DNA of 64,000 nucleotides from NCBI RefSeq assembly GCF_018129965.1, contig NZ_JAFCKW010000003.1, forward strand, positions 248,001-312,000, read 5' to 3'. Below the pieces are notes generated by a model. It was not told the DNA's origin and searched no databases. It was given only the letters and a program-made list of their open reading frames with translations. A program made the translations under genes and the position numbers. Origin of the DNA: Bradyrhizobium diazoefficiens (GTDB taxonomy: Bacteria > Pseudomonadota > Alphaproteobacteria > Rhizobiales > Xanthobacteraceae). Below are positions 44,176 to 52,390 of the stretch, in pieces (position 1 is the stretch's first letter; each line of letters opens with the position of its first letter).

Positions 44176-45558
44176 ATGGCCAAGCAGATCAGGCTCAACG
44201 CCTTTGCGATGAATTGCGTCGCGCACCAATCACCGGGGCTGTGGACCCATCCGCGCGACCGCACCGCCGAGTATAACCGCCTGCCCTACTGGATCGACCT
44301 CGCCAAAACGCTGGAAAGCGGCCGTTTCGACGGGCTGTTCCTGGCCGACGTGCTCGGCGTCTACGATGTCTACGGCAACAGTCCTGACGCAGCCCTGCGC
44401 AATGCGGCCCAATCGCCATCGAACGATCCGCTGCTGCTGCTCTCGGCGATGGCGGCCGTGACGCAGAATCTCGGCTTCGGCGTCACCAGCAACCTCTCGT
44501 TCGAGCCGCCCTACCCGTTCGCGCGGCGGATGTCGACGCTCGACCATCTCACCGAGGGCCGGATCGGCTGGAACGTCGTCACCGGTTATCTCGACAGCGC
44601 CGCGCGCGGCGCCGGCAAGGACAAGCAGACCGGGCACGACGACCGCTACGACATCGCCGACGAATATATGGAGGTCGTCTACAAGCTCTGGGAAGGAAGC
44701 TGGGAGGACGATGCGGTGCTGCGCGACCGCGCCCGCGGCATCTTCACCGATCCCTCAAAAGTTCATCGCGTCAACCACGACGGCGATTATTTCCGCATCA
44801 ACAACACCATTCACCTGAGCGAGCCATCGCCGCAGCGAACACCGGTGCTGTACCAGGCCGGCACCTCGCCGCGCGGCCGGCAGTTCGCGGCAAAGCACGC
44901 CGAATGCGTGTTCATGTCGGGACCGTCGGCCAAGATCATCGCGCCGCGCGTCTCCGCGATCCGTCAGGAAGCTGCAGCGATCGGCCGCAACCCTGCGGAA
45001 ATCCTGATGTTCAACATGATGACGATCATCCTCGGCAACACCGAGGCCGAAGCCGCCGCCAAATATGCCGATTACCGCTCGCATATCAGCCCGGAAGGCG
45101 CGCTCGCACTGATGTCGGGATGGACCGGCATCGACTTCTCCGGCTACGAGCTCGACCAGCAGGTCCGTCACGTCCAGAACGACGCCGGCCGCAGCGCGCT
45201 CGACAACGTCACCCGTGGCGACCCCGACCGCGTCTGGACCGTGCGCGACGTCATCGAGCATGTCGGCATCGGCGGCGCCGGCCCGGTCGTGGTCGGCACG
45301 CCGGAGAGCGTCGCGGACAAGATCGAAGACTGGTTCGAGAAGACCGACGTCGACGGCCTCAACGTCGCATTTGCGATCTCGCCCGGCGACTTCGAGGACA
45401 TCGCCGACATGCTGGTGCCGGAGCTGACCAGGCGCGGCCGATACAAGAGCGAATATGCAAAAGGCACGTTGCGCGAGAAACTGTTCGGCGACGGTCGGGC
45501 GCGGCTCGGCGCGCCGCATCCGGCCGCGGGGTATCGGGTGGGGACAAAGGCAGGCTAA
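44176..45558 (+). CDS. FMN-dependent monooxygenase, NtaA/SnaA/DszA (LLM) family
   Basis: This 460-aa luciferase-like monooxygenase starts MAKQIRLNAFAMNCVAHQSPG after GGGGGACCCT; the longer open frame upstream lacks family similarity. Motifs are RFDGLFLADVLGVYDVYG, NLSFEPPYPFARRMSTLDHLTEGRIGWNVVTGYLDSAARG, DDRYDIADEYMEVVYKLWEGSW and RTPVLYQAGTSPRGRQFAAKHAECVFMSG. Paralogue of the gene at 35537. It is transcribed alone, so the flavin reductase partner must lie elsewhere. Substrate unknown. Confidence 0.93.
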   Translation: MAKQIRLNAFAMNCVAHQSPGLWTHPRDRTAEYNRLPYWIDLAKTLESGRFDGLFLADVLGVYDVYGNSPDAALRNAAQSPSNDPLLLLSAMAAVTQNLGFGVTSNLSFEPPYPFARRMSTLDHLTEGRIGWNVVTGYLDSAARGAGKDKQTGHDDRYDIADEYMEVVYKLWEGSWEDDAVLRDRARGIFTDPSKVHRVNHDGDYFRINNTIHLSEPSPQRTPVLYQAGTSPRGRQFAAKHAECVFMSGPSAKIIAPRVSAIRQEAAAIGRNPAEILMFNMMTIILGNTEAEAAAKYADYRSHISPEGALALMSGWTGIDFSGYELDQQVRHVQNDAGRSALDNVTRGDPDRVWTVRDVIEHVGIGGAGPVVVGTPESVADKIEDWFEKTDVDGLNVAFAISPGDFEDIADMLVPELTRRGRYKSEYAKGTLREKLFGDGRARLGAPHPAAGYRVGTKAG

Positions 45559-45580
45559 CTAAGGCTGCACGCCGTAAGCT

Positions 45581-45693
45581 CCGTCATCCTGAGGTGCGCG
45601 CCCTTCGCGCGCCTCGAAGGATGAGCGGCTCCGGTGCAGCCGGGCCGTCGCCCTTCGAGGCCTCCGCTTCGCTACGGCGCCTCAGGGTGACGG
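45581..45693. repeat. Imperfect palindromic repeat (CCGTCATCCTGAGG...CCTCAGGGTGACGG)
   Basis: Arms CCGTCATCCTGAG and CTCAGGGTGACGG bracket inner stems with CGCGCGCCTCGAAGG and CCTTCGAGGC. It is a known-looking dispersed element between two convergent genes, and terminator activity is possible. Confidence 0.75.
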
Positions 45694-45732
45694 TGATGAA
45701 TGGAGGATGCCGTCGCCTCATCTTCCCTTTAC

Positions 45733-47394
45733 CTAAACCTTCCCGTCCACCATCACCTCGATCAGCTTGGTCCCCGGCCGGCCAAACGCAGAAGCCAGCG
45801 TCGCCTTCAGCTCGCGGGGGTCGCTGATCTTGATCGCCTCGCAGCCGAGCGCCCTGGCGACACCTGCGAAATCCACCGGCGGATCGGCGAAATCCATGCC
45901 GACGTAATTGTCGTCGCCATGGAAGGCGAGCAGGCGCTGCTTGATGATGCGGTAGCCGCCATTGTTGGCGATCACGACGTTGAGCGGCAGCTTGTGATGC
46001 GCCGCGGTCCACAGCGCCTGGATCGAATACATCGCACTGCCGTCGCCGGAGAAGCACACCACGGGACGATCCGGATTGGCGATGCTGGCGCCGACCGAGG
46101 CCGGCAGGCCCCAGCCGATGCCGCCGGAGGCAAGCCCGTGATAGCCATAGCGGTCGCGATGCGGGCGCAGCGCCGTGATCTGGCGGCTCGAGGTCAGGCC
46201 TTCGTCGACCAGGATGGCGTTGTCAGGCATCGCCTCGACCATTTGCAGCACGAGATAGTCGGGATCGATCGGGCTGCGACCGGCGCTCCTGCCGATCTGC
46301 TCGACGAGCGCGGCTCGGCGCGCGGTCCAGTTCTGCGGCGCGAGGTCGGCGAGGCGCTGCCTGGCACGGCCCGCCAGTGTCGCGCCGCCCATCTGCCTCA
46401 CCACCAGGATCAGCGCACGCAACGTTTCCTTCAAATCCGCCTTCAGCGCGATCTCGGCACCGTAGTTCTTGGCGATCTCCCAGTCGACCAACCCGACCTG
46501 CACGATTCCGAGCCCTTCGGGCAGCGGATCGACCTCGCTGTAGACCGACATCCGCAGGGGATCGCCGCCGAGCGCGATCAGCAGATCGTAGGGCGCCAGC
46601 GTATCGCGTGCGACCTTCTGCACGCGCGCGAGCGTGCCGACGAAGCTCGGGCTTTCGGACAGGAAATGCGAGCCGTAGGGCGTGGAGGATTGGTAAGCCG
46701 CCGCACCAAGCAGCTCGGCGAGTTCGGCGGCCTCCTTCAGCGCATCGCTCTTGACCACCTCGTCCATGGTCACGATGACCGGGCGTTCGGCCTTGAGCAG
46801 GCGTGCGGCAAACGCCTTCAGCGCCTCGTCGGATGGCTTGGTGCGGGCGTCGATGCGGGTGGAGCGGCCGAGATCGATGCCGGCCTCGCTGTTGAGGATG
46901 TCGCCGGGCAGGGAGATGAATACCGGCCCGGTCGGCGGCGTCATCGCGACCTTGGCGGCGCGGCGCACGATGCGCGGCAGATCCTCCAGCCGGGTCACCT
47001 CGACCGCCCATTTGACCAGCGGCTCGGCCATCCGCACCAGCGGGCCGTAGAGCACCGGCTCCATCAGGCCGTGGCCCTGCTCCTGCTGGCCCGCGGTCAG
47101 GATCATCGGGGTACCCGTGAACTGGGCGTTGTAGAGCGAGCCCATCGCGTTGCCGAGGCCTGGCGCGACATGGACGTTGCAGGCGACGAGTTTTCCGGAG
47201 GCACGGCTGTAGCCGTCGGCGATCGCGACCACCAGGCTCTCCTGCATCGCCATGACATAGGTGAGATCAGGATGATCCTTCAGCGCATGCATGATGGGCA
47301 GTTCGGTGGTGCCGGGGTTGCCGAACAAATGCGTGATGCCCTCGTCCTTGAGCAGCGCGAGAAAGGCGGAGCGGCCGGTGATCTTGTTCTTCAT
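45733..47394 (-). CDS. Thiamine-pyrophosphate enzyme, benzoylformate decarboxylase-like
   Basis: This 553-aa TPP-dependent enzyme has an N-terminal pyrimidine domain (FGNPGTTELPIMHAL, catalytic glutamate in MAMQESLVVAIADGYSRASG). The central domain and a C-terminal TPP domain follow, the latter with the GDG...NN motif (GDGSAMYSIQALWTAAHH to IANN). The order and spacing resemble benzoylformate decarboxylase (MdlC) more than acetolactate synthase. The histidine segment reads NVHVAPGLGNAMG. The start ATG follows AAAGGA; the frame continues 93 codons upstream through a repeat element. A 2-keto acid decarboxylase is the likely activity. Confidence 0.87.
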   Translation of the reverse strand: MKNKITGRSAFLALLKDEGITHLFGNPGTTELPIMHALKDHPDLTYVMAMQESLVVAIADGYSRASGKLVACNVHVAPGLGNAMGSLYNAQFTGTPMILTAGQQEQGHGLMEPVLYGPLVRMAEPLVKWAVEVTRLEDLPRIVRRAAKVAMTPPTGPVFISLPGDILNSEAGIDLGRSTRIDARTKPSDEALKAFAARLLKAERPVIVTMDEVVKSDALKEAAELAELLGAAAYQSSTPYGSHFLSESPSFVGTLARVQKVARDTLAPYDLLIALGGDPLRMSVYSEVDPLPEGLGIVQVGLVDWEIAKNYGAEIALKADLKETLRALILVVRQMGGATLAGRARQRLADLAPQNWTARRAALVEQIGRSAGRSPIDPDYLVLQMVEAMPDNAILVDEGLTSSRQITALRPHRDRYGYHGLASGGIGWGLPASVGASIANPDRPVVCFSGDGSAMYSIQALWTAAHHKLPLNVVIANNGGYRIIKQRLLAFHGDDNYVGMDFADPPVDFAGVARALGCEAIKISDPRELKATLASAFGRPGTKLIEVMVDGKV

Positions 47395-47510
47395 GTTTCC
47401 TTTAGGAGCGGGCGTTGCCGCAAGGACGGGGACATGATGGCCGAAGTCGCGGGAGACGCGCAAGGAAGCGCTGTCATGGCAGCGTTGCGTGAGCGCGTGC
47501 GGCGATTTCA

Positions 47511-47652
47511 GCTCTCGTGTCCCGGACGCGTCGCAGCATGCAGTGATGCGACGCAGAGCCGGGATCCAGAATTCGCGTTGCGAGCGTTGATGCATGGGCC
47601 CCGGCTTAGCAGCGCGGCACTTCGCGCCGCACTGCGTCCGGGGCACGCGAGC
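47511..47652. repeat. Palindromic repeat (GCTCTCGTGTCCCGGACGC...mirrored)
   Basis: Arms GCTCTCGTGTCCCGGACGC and GCGTCCGGGGCACGCGAGC match at all but two positions. Inner complementary segments (AGCCGGGATCCA, TGCATGGGCCCCGGCT) follow. I recognise it as a frequent Bradyrhizobium intergenic element. It lies upstream of the TPP-enzyme gene and inside the non-coding 5' extension of its open frame. Confidence 0.78.
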
Positions 47653-47739
47653 GGGGTGCGTCTTGCACGACATCTCTTGCCGACCCAGTTCGAACGGATC
47701 CTCGCCGCCCGCGCGCTTCGCAGGGTTACGAAGAGGTCC

Positions 47740-48867
47740 TTACGCCAGCGTCAGTTCGTCATACACGGGATAATCCGTGTACCCCTTCTCCTCGCCGCCA
47801 TAGAACGTCGCGCGGTTGTAGGGCGTGATCGGAAAGCCGTGCTCGAGGCGTCGCGGCAGGTCCGGGTTGGAGATGAAGATACGGCCGAAGGCGATGATGT
47901 CGGCGTGGCCCTCGGCGATCGCCGCATTCGCGGTCTCGCCGGTGAAACCGCCGGCGGTCATCAGCACGCCGCTATAGAGCGGGCGGAACAGCACCATCGC
48001 GGACGGCACGTTCTGCCAGTTGACGTCGGCACGGCCCGCGCCGCTGGAGCGCGGCTCGATGAAGTGCAGATAGGCAAGGCCGAGCTTGTCGAGCGCCTTC
48101 ACCACGTGGGTGTAGAGCGGCATCGGATCGGGCTCGCCGGAATCATTGGCGATGCCGTGGGGCGACAGCCGCACGGCGACGCGGCCCGCGCCACAGACGT
48201 CGATCGCGGCCTGCGTGACTTCGAGCAGCAGCCGCGCGCGGTTCTCGATCGACCCGCCATATTGGTCGGTGCGCTGGTTGCTGCGCGACTGCAGGAACTG
48301 CTCGAGCAGATAGCCGTTGGCGCCGTGGATCTCGACACCGTCGAAGCCGGCGGCGAGCGCATTTTTAGCGCCCTGCCGGAACGCCTCGACGATCCCCTTG
48401 ACCTCCTCGGTCTCCAGCGCGCGCGGCGTCTCATAGTCGGCGATCTTGCCGTCGGCGGTCATCGCCTTCATGCCTTCGGCCCGGATCGGGATCGCCGAAG
48501 CCGAGACCGGCAACGCACCATTGTGGAAGGAGGAATGCGAGACGCGGCCGACATGCCAGAGTTGGAGAAAGATGATGCCGCCCTTGGCATGGACAGCATC
48601 CACCACCTTACGCCAACCGGCGATCTGCGCGTCCGAATAGATGCCGGGCGTCGCCGGATTGCCGCGGCCGTGAGAGACCACGGGCGAGGCTTCGGCGATG
48701 ATCAGGCCGCCCGGCGTCGCGCGCTGGCCGTAATATTCGGCGTTGAGCGGCCGCGGCGAAAAACTCTCGCGCTCGGCGCGCATGCGCGTCAGCGGCGCCA
48801 TCGCGACGCGATGCGCGAGCTTGTAGGGACCGAGCTGCAACGGCTTGAACAACGCCTCGAATGTCAT
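47740..48867 (-). CDS. Old-yellow-enzyme family alkene reductase (NemA/XenB-like)
   Basis: This 375-aa FMN ene-reductase has LFKPLQLGPYKLAHRVAMAPLTRMRAE near residue 6. GIIFLQLWHVGRVSHSSFHNG follows, then the signature VEIHGANGYLLEQFLQSRSNQRTDQYGGSIENRARLLLEV near 180. The C-terminus is ADIIAFGRIFISNPDLPRRL. It reduces activated alkenes or nitroesters with NADPH. It is closer to NemA/XenB than the family member at 11553. It is co-directional with the aldehyde dehydrogenase and TPP-enzyme genes. Confidence 0.94.
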   Translation of the reverse strand: MTFEALFKPLQLGPYKLAHRVAMAPLTRMRAERESFSPRPLNAEYYGQRATPGGLIIAEASPVVSHGRGNPATPGIYSDAQIAGWRKVVDAVHAKGGIIFLQLWHVGRVSHSSFHNGALPVSASAIPIRAEGMKAMTADGKIADYETPRALETEEVKGIVEAFRQGAKNALAAGFDGVEIHGANGYLLEQFLQSRSNQRTDQYGGSIENRARLLLEVTQAAIDVCGAGRVAVRLSPHGIANDSGEPDPMPLYTHVVKALDKLGLAYLHFIEPRSSGAGRADVNWQNVPSAMVLFRPLYSGVLMTAGGFTGETANAAIAEGHADIIAFGRIFISNPDLPRRLEHGFPITPYNRATFYGGEEKGYTDYPVYDELTLA

Positions 48868-48988
48868 GTGGGCCCCGGCTTCTTCATGGAAGGATGCGCA
48901 TCATAGAGCGAGGGGCGGCCACCGGAAAGGTGCCGCCCCATCAAACCACATATTCCCTCCCGCGGAACACCGAAGCGGGATCGGCGCC

Positions 48989-50485
48989 CTACGCCGTCTT
49001 GATCCAGACAGCCTTCACGTTGAGATATTCCTCGACGTGCTGCTTGCCGGACTCGCGGCCGTAGCCGCTCATCTTGTAGCCGCCGAACGGCACCGCCGGG
49101 TCCATCGCCTGGTAGCAATTCACCCACACCGAGCCGGCGCGCAGGCGCTTCGCAACCGCATGCGCCTTGCTGACATCGCGCGTCCACAGGCCGGAGCCGA
49201 GACCGAACGTGGTCGCGTTGGCGCGCTTGACCAGTTCGTCCATGTCCTTGAACGCGATCGCGGAGATGACGGGACCAAAGATCTCCTCCTGCGCGATGCG
49301 CATGTTGTCCTGTACGCCAGCGAACACCGTCGGCGAGACGAAGAAGCCCTTCGACAGCGCGCCTTCCGTGACGCGGCCGCCGCCGGCGAGCGCGCGCGCA
49401 CCTTCCTTCTGGCCGATATCGAGATAGCTGGTGACGCGTTCGAGCTGCTGCGCGGAGACGAGCGGCCCGATCTGGGTGTTGGGATCGAGGCCGTTGCCGA
49501 CCTGCAGCTTCTTGCCGAACTCGGCGACGCGGCCGACGAATTCCTCGTAGATCGACTGCTCGACGAACAGGCGCGTGCCCGCGCTGCAGATCTGGCCGGA
49601 ATTGGCGAACACCGCCATCGCGGCGCCCGGCACGGCGGCATCGAGATCGGCGTCCGCGAACACGATGTCCGGCGACTTGCCGCCGAGTTCGAGCGAGACG
49701 CGCTTGAGGTTGCCGGCCGAGGCGCGGATGATCGACTGGCCCGTGACATGCGAGCCGGTGAACGCGACCTTGTCCACATCGTGATGCGAGGCAAGCGCCG
49801 CGCCCGCGGTCTCGCCGTAGCCGGGCACGACATTGATGACGCCGGGCGGCACGCCCGCCTCCATCGCGAGTTCCGCGATCCGCAGCGAAGTCAGCGGCGC
49901 TTCTTCGGCCGGCTTGAGTACCACGGTGCAGCCGGTCGCGATCGCCGGGCCAATCTTCCAGATCGTCGCGGTGAGCGGACCATTCCAGGGAATGATGGCG
50001 CCGACGACGCCGATCGGCTCCTTCAGCGTGTAGGAAAATATCTCGCCGGGCAGTGAGTTTTCGATGGTCTCGCCGTGGATCGCGGTGGTCTGGCCGGCGT
50101 AGTAGCGCAGCATGCCGACGGCACGCAGGCGGTAGGCGCGGGTGCGGCTCAGCGGCGCGCCCATGTCGAGCGTGTCGAGCTGTGACAATTCGTCGAAATT
50201 CTTTTCGACGAGGTCGGCGAGCTTCAAGAGCAGGTTCTGCCGCTCGAACGGCTTGACCTTGCTCCACGGCCCTTCGAAGGCGCGGCTGGCCGCCGCGACC
50301 GCACGGTCGATGTCTTCCCTGTCGCCCTCGGCGACGGTCGCGAGCAGTTCGCCGGTGGCGGGGTTGTGGGTCTCGAATCGCTTGCCTGAAACCGCGTCGA
50401 CCCATTTCCCGTCGATCAGCATCTGCTTGTAGGATCCGTCGGCGAACGGATGGCGCGTGATCGGAATAGCCTGTGACACAGCCAT
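48989..50485 (-). CDS. NAD(P)-dependent aldehyde dehydrogenase
   Basis: This 498-aa ALDH superfamily enzyme starts MAVSQAIPITRHPFADGSYK after CAGGGAG. Key motifs are IPWNGPLTATIWKIGPAIATGCTVVLKPAEEAPLT, catalytic glutamate region SLELGGKSPDIVFADAD, nucleophile cysteine in NSGQICSAGTRLF near residue 300 and EEIFGPVISAIAF. PFGGYKMSGYGRESGK is near the end. It oxidises an aldehyde to an acid. It could consume the aldehyde made by the benzoylformate-decarboxylase-like enzyme; the two are separated only by an ene-reductase on the same strand. Confidence 0.94.
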   Translation of the reverse strand: MAVSQAIPITRHPFADGSYKQMLIDGKWVDAVSGKRFETHNPATGELLATVAEGDREDIDRAVAAASRAFEGPWSKVKPFERQNLLLKLADLVEKNFDELSQLDTLDMGAPLSRTRAYRLRAVGMLRYYAGQTTAIHGETIENSLPGEIFSYTLKEPIGVVGAIIPWNGPLTATIWKIGPAIATGCTVVLKPAEEAPLTSLRIAELAMEAGVPPGVINVVPGYGETAGAALASHHDVDKVAFTGSHVTGQSIIRASAGNLKRVSLELGGKSPDIVFADADLDAAVPGAAMAVFANSGQICSAGTRLFVEQSIYEEFVGRVAEFGKKLQVGNGLDPNTQIGPLVSAQQLERVTSYLDIGQKEGARALAGGGRVTEGALSKGFFVSPTVFAGVQDNMRIAQEEIFGPVISAIAFKDMDELVKRANATTFGLGSGLWTRDVSKAHAVAKRLRAGSVWVNCYQAMDPAVPFGGYKMSGYGRESGKQHVEEYLNVKAVWIKTA

Positions 50486-50673
50486 GGCTGCACTCCCTGT
50501 AATAAGGCGTATGATGGGGCTCGATCTTGGCGGGATCGTTAGGTTGGATAGAATACAGCGGTACCAGCCAAGCGTAAAGGCGGCGGGGAACGAAGACCTC
50601 CCATGCCGACTTGTGCAGGATCGCGCGAGCGCCATGTTATAGCTCGTCCGAGCCCCCTCCCCGGAGATGATCC

Positions 50674-51519
50674 ATGCCGCATCCTGCCATCGTCAAAGAC
50701 AATGTTGCCGTCATCACCGGCGGCGCGTCCGGCATCGGATTGGCTGCCGCCCTCGCCTTCGCACGTGCCGGCATGAAGGTCTGCATCGTCGATGTGGATC
50801 AGGCGCGGCTGGCGGAAGCCGCAACAAAACTGTCATCCGTCGCGTCTGCCACACATGTGATGACCTTCGCCGCCGACGTCGGCAAATTGGAGAGCGTGAA
50901 GGCATTGGAACGCGCCGTGGACGCGCAGTTCGGCGGCCCCGATATCCTCATGAACAATGCCGGCATCCAGCCCGGCAGCACGCTGTTCGCCGAGCCCGAC
51001 AATTGGCAGCGCATCGTCGACGTCAACATGTGGGGCATCATCAACGGCTCGCGCATCTTCGCGCCCCAGATGATCGCACGCGGCAAGCCCGGCCTGATCA
51101 TCAACACCGGCTCGAAGCAGGGCATCACGACGCCGCCCGGCGACCCCGCCTACAATGTCTCCAAGGCCGGCGTGAAGGCATTTACGGAGGCGCTCGAGCA
51201 CGAGCTGCGCAACACGAAAGACTGCCACGTCACCGCGCATCTGTTGATCCCCGGCTTCGTCTTTACCGGCCTGACCGCGAAAGGCCGCATCGAGAAGCCG
51301 GCCGGGGCCTGGACGCCGGAGCAGACGGTGGATTTCATGCTGGACCGCCTGGACGCCGGCGATTTCTACATCCTGTGCCCGGACAACGACGTGCCGCGCG
51401 CGCTGGACGAGAAACGCATACTCTGGGCCGCCGGCGATATCGTCGAGAATCGTCCGCCGCTGTCGCGCTGGCACCCGGATTATGCGGACGCATTCGCGAA
51501 ATTCGTGAAGGGGGAGTAG
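50674..51519 (+). CDS. Short-chain dehydrogenase/reductase
   Basis: This 281-aa SDR has the cofactor motif VAVITGGASGIGLAAALAFARAG near residue 10, ILMNNAGIQ, the serine region LIINTGSKQG and catalytic YNVSKAG (YxxxK) near 167. The start follows CCGGAGATGATCC. It is a generic NAD(P)(H)-dependent alcohol/ketone oxidoreductase whose substrate is not deducible. It is divergent from the aldehyde dehydrogenase gene (188 bp gap). Confidence 0.93.
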   Translation: MPHPAIVKDNVAVITGGASGIGLAAALAFARAGMKVCIVDVDQARLAEAATKLSSVASATHVMTFAADVGKLESVKALERAVDAQFGGPDILMNNAGIQPGSTLFAEPDNWQRIVDVNMWGIINGSRIFAPQMIARGKPGLIINTGSKQGITTPPGDPAYNVSKAGVKAFTEALEHELRNTKDCHVTAHLLIPGFVFTGLTAKGRIEKPAGAWTPEQTVDFMLDRLDAGDFYILCPDNDVPRALDEKRILWAAGDIVENRPPLSRWHPDYADAFAKFVKGE

Positions 51520-51522
51520 CTG

Positions 51523-51674
51523 CCCTTCCTTCTCCCCTTGTGGGAGAAGGTGGCGCGAAGCGCCGGATGAGGGGTTGCATCCGCAAACTCAAGAGCAGCC
51601 TCTCTTGCTGAGAGAGACCCCTCACCCGTCTCGCCGCTGCGCGGCGAGCCACCCTCTCCCACAAGCGGAGAGGG
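51523..51674. repeat. Compound palindromic repeat (CCTTCTCCCCTTGTGGGAGAAGG...)
   Basis: The left arm CTTCTCCCCTTGTGGGAGAAGGTGGC and right GCCACCCTCTCCCACAAGCGGAGAGGG are imperfect complements. Inner stems GGATGAGGGGT and ACCCCTCACCC are present. It is of the same type as 39672-39796. It separates the SDR gene from a converging zinc-ribbon gene. Confidence 0.75.
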
Positions 51675-51681
51675 AAAAGAA

Positions 51682-51888
51682 CTACAGCGTTTCCTGCTGC
51701 TGCCCGCAGTTCTTGCAGGCAAACTTGACGCGGGTTTGGCCCTTGGGGGCCTGGACCCGGTTGGGGGCGCCGCATTTGCCGCAGACGGCCTCGATGCGGG
51801 TAGCGCCCTGCTTGATCACGATGGATTTCTTTTCCATCGATTCGCGGATCAGGCGCTCGGCCTCCTCACGCAGGGATTGTTTGGACAA
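51682..51888 (-). CDS. Small zinc-ribbon protein (68 aa)
   Basis: This small protein begins at TTG (MSKQSLREEAERLIRESMEKK) 8 bp after GGAG. It has two CxxC knuckles, AVCGKCGAPNR and FACKNCGQQQ, about 23 residues apart, which should bind one zinc. A helical N-terminus precedes the ribbon. Zinc ribbons of this kind bind nucleic acids or proteins. Function unknown. Confidence 0.8.
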   Translation of the reverse strand: MSKQSLREEAERLIRESMEKKSIVIKQGATRIEAVCGKCGAPNRVQAPKGQTRVKFACKNCGQQQETL

Positions 51889-51959
51889 AGCTCGTCTCCG
51901 CCATGAATGCGGGGGAGGCTTATCGCACCTGCGTCCAAATCACAATCCGAAACGGCCGC

Positions 51960-52373
51960 TCAGACCTCGACGATCACATAGCTATCCTCAATGTGGACCG
52001 GAAACGTCTCGGCAACATACGGGCCTTTCTGCAGGTCCTCGCCGCGCTCCACCGCGACCGGATATGACCGTATCTTGACGCGTTTCGGATCGAACCAGGA
52101 TTGGCCATTGCGCATGTCGAATTCCCAGCCGTGCCAGGGACAGCGCAGCATTTCGCCGATTCGCGATCGCTCGTAGACGCCGGGCGCCGGCGAGGTCAGC
52201 CGCGCCACACAGGCGGCCTTTTCCAGCGGCGCACCTTCGTGCGGGCAGCGGTTCAGCAGCGCGAAGAACTCGCCATTGACGTGGAACACGACGATATCGC
52301 GCCCCGCGATGTCGACGACCTTGTTGCCCCCGGGCGGGATCTCGTTGGTGGACGCGACGATGTGACGGGCCAT
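51960..52373 (-). CDS. Rieske [2Fe-2S] ferredoxin-like protein
   Basis: This 137-aa single-domain Rieske protein starts MARHIVASTNEIPPGGNKVV. Ligands are in NRCPHEGAPLEK (CxH) and LRCPWHGWEFD (CxxH). About 30 residues separate the pairs, longer than in compact Rieske ferredoxins; the insert includes CVARLTSPAPGVYERSRI. It probably donates electrons to an oxygenase or acts as a small redox partner. It lies 17 bp after the amidohydrolase gene and is likely co-transcribed with the two amidohydrolases. Confidence 0.92.
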   Translation of the reverse strand: MARHIVASTNEIPPGGNKVVDIAGRDIVVFHVNGEFFALLNRCPHEGAPLEKAACVARLTSPAPGVYERSRIGEMLRCPWHGWEFDMRNGQSWFDPKRVKIRSYPVAVERGEDLQKGPYVAETFPVHIEDSYVIVEV

Positions 52374-52390
52374 TGCAGTTGCGACCCCTC

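Noticed and set aside
47395..47673. N-terminal extension of the benzoylformate-decarboxylase-like gene
   Set aside because: The extension reads through a palindromic repeat and has no family similarity. The ATG at 47394 follows AAAGGA.
45700..48906. 1068-codon open frame on the plus strand
   Set aside because: It lies antisense to the TPP-enzyme and ene-reductase genes, is rich in Arg/Asp/His and has no family motif. GC-rich third positions create such frames.
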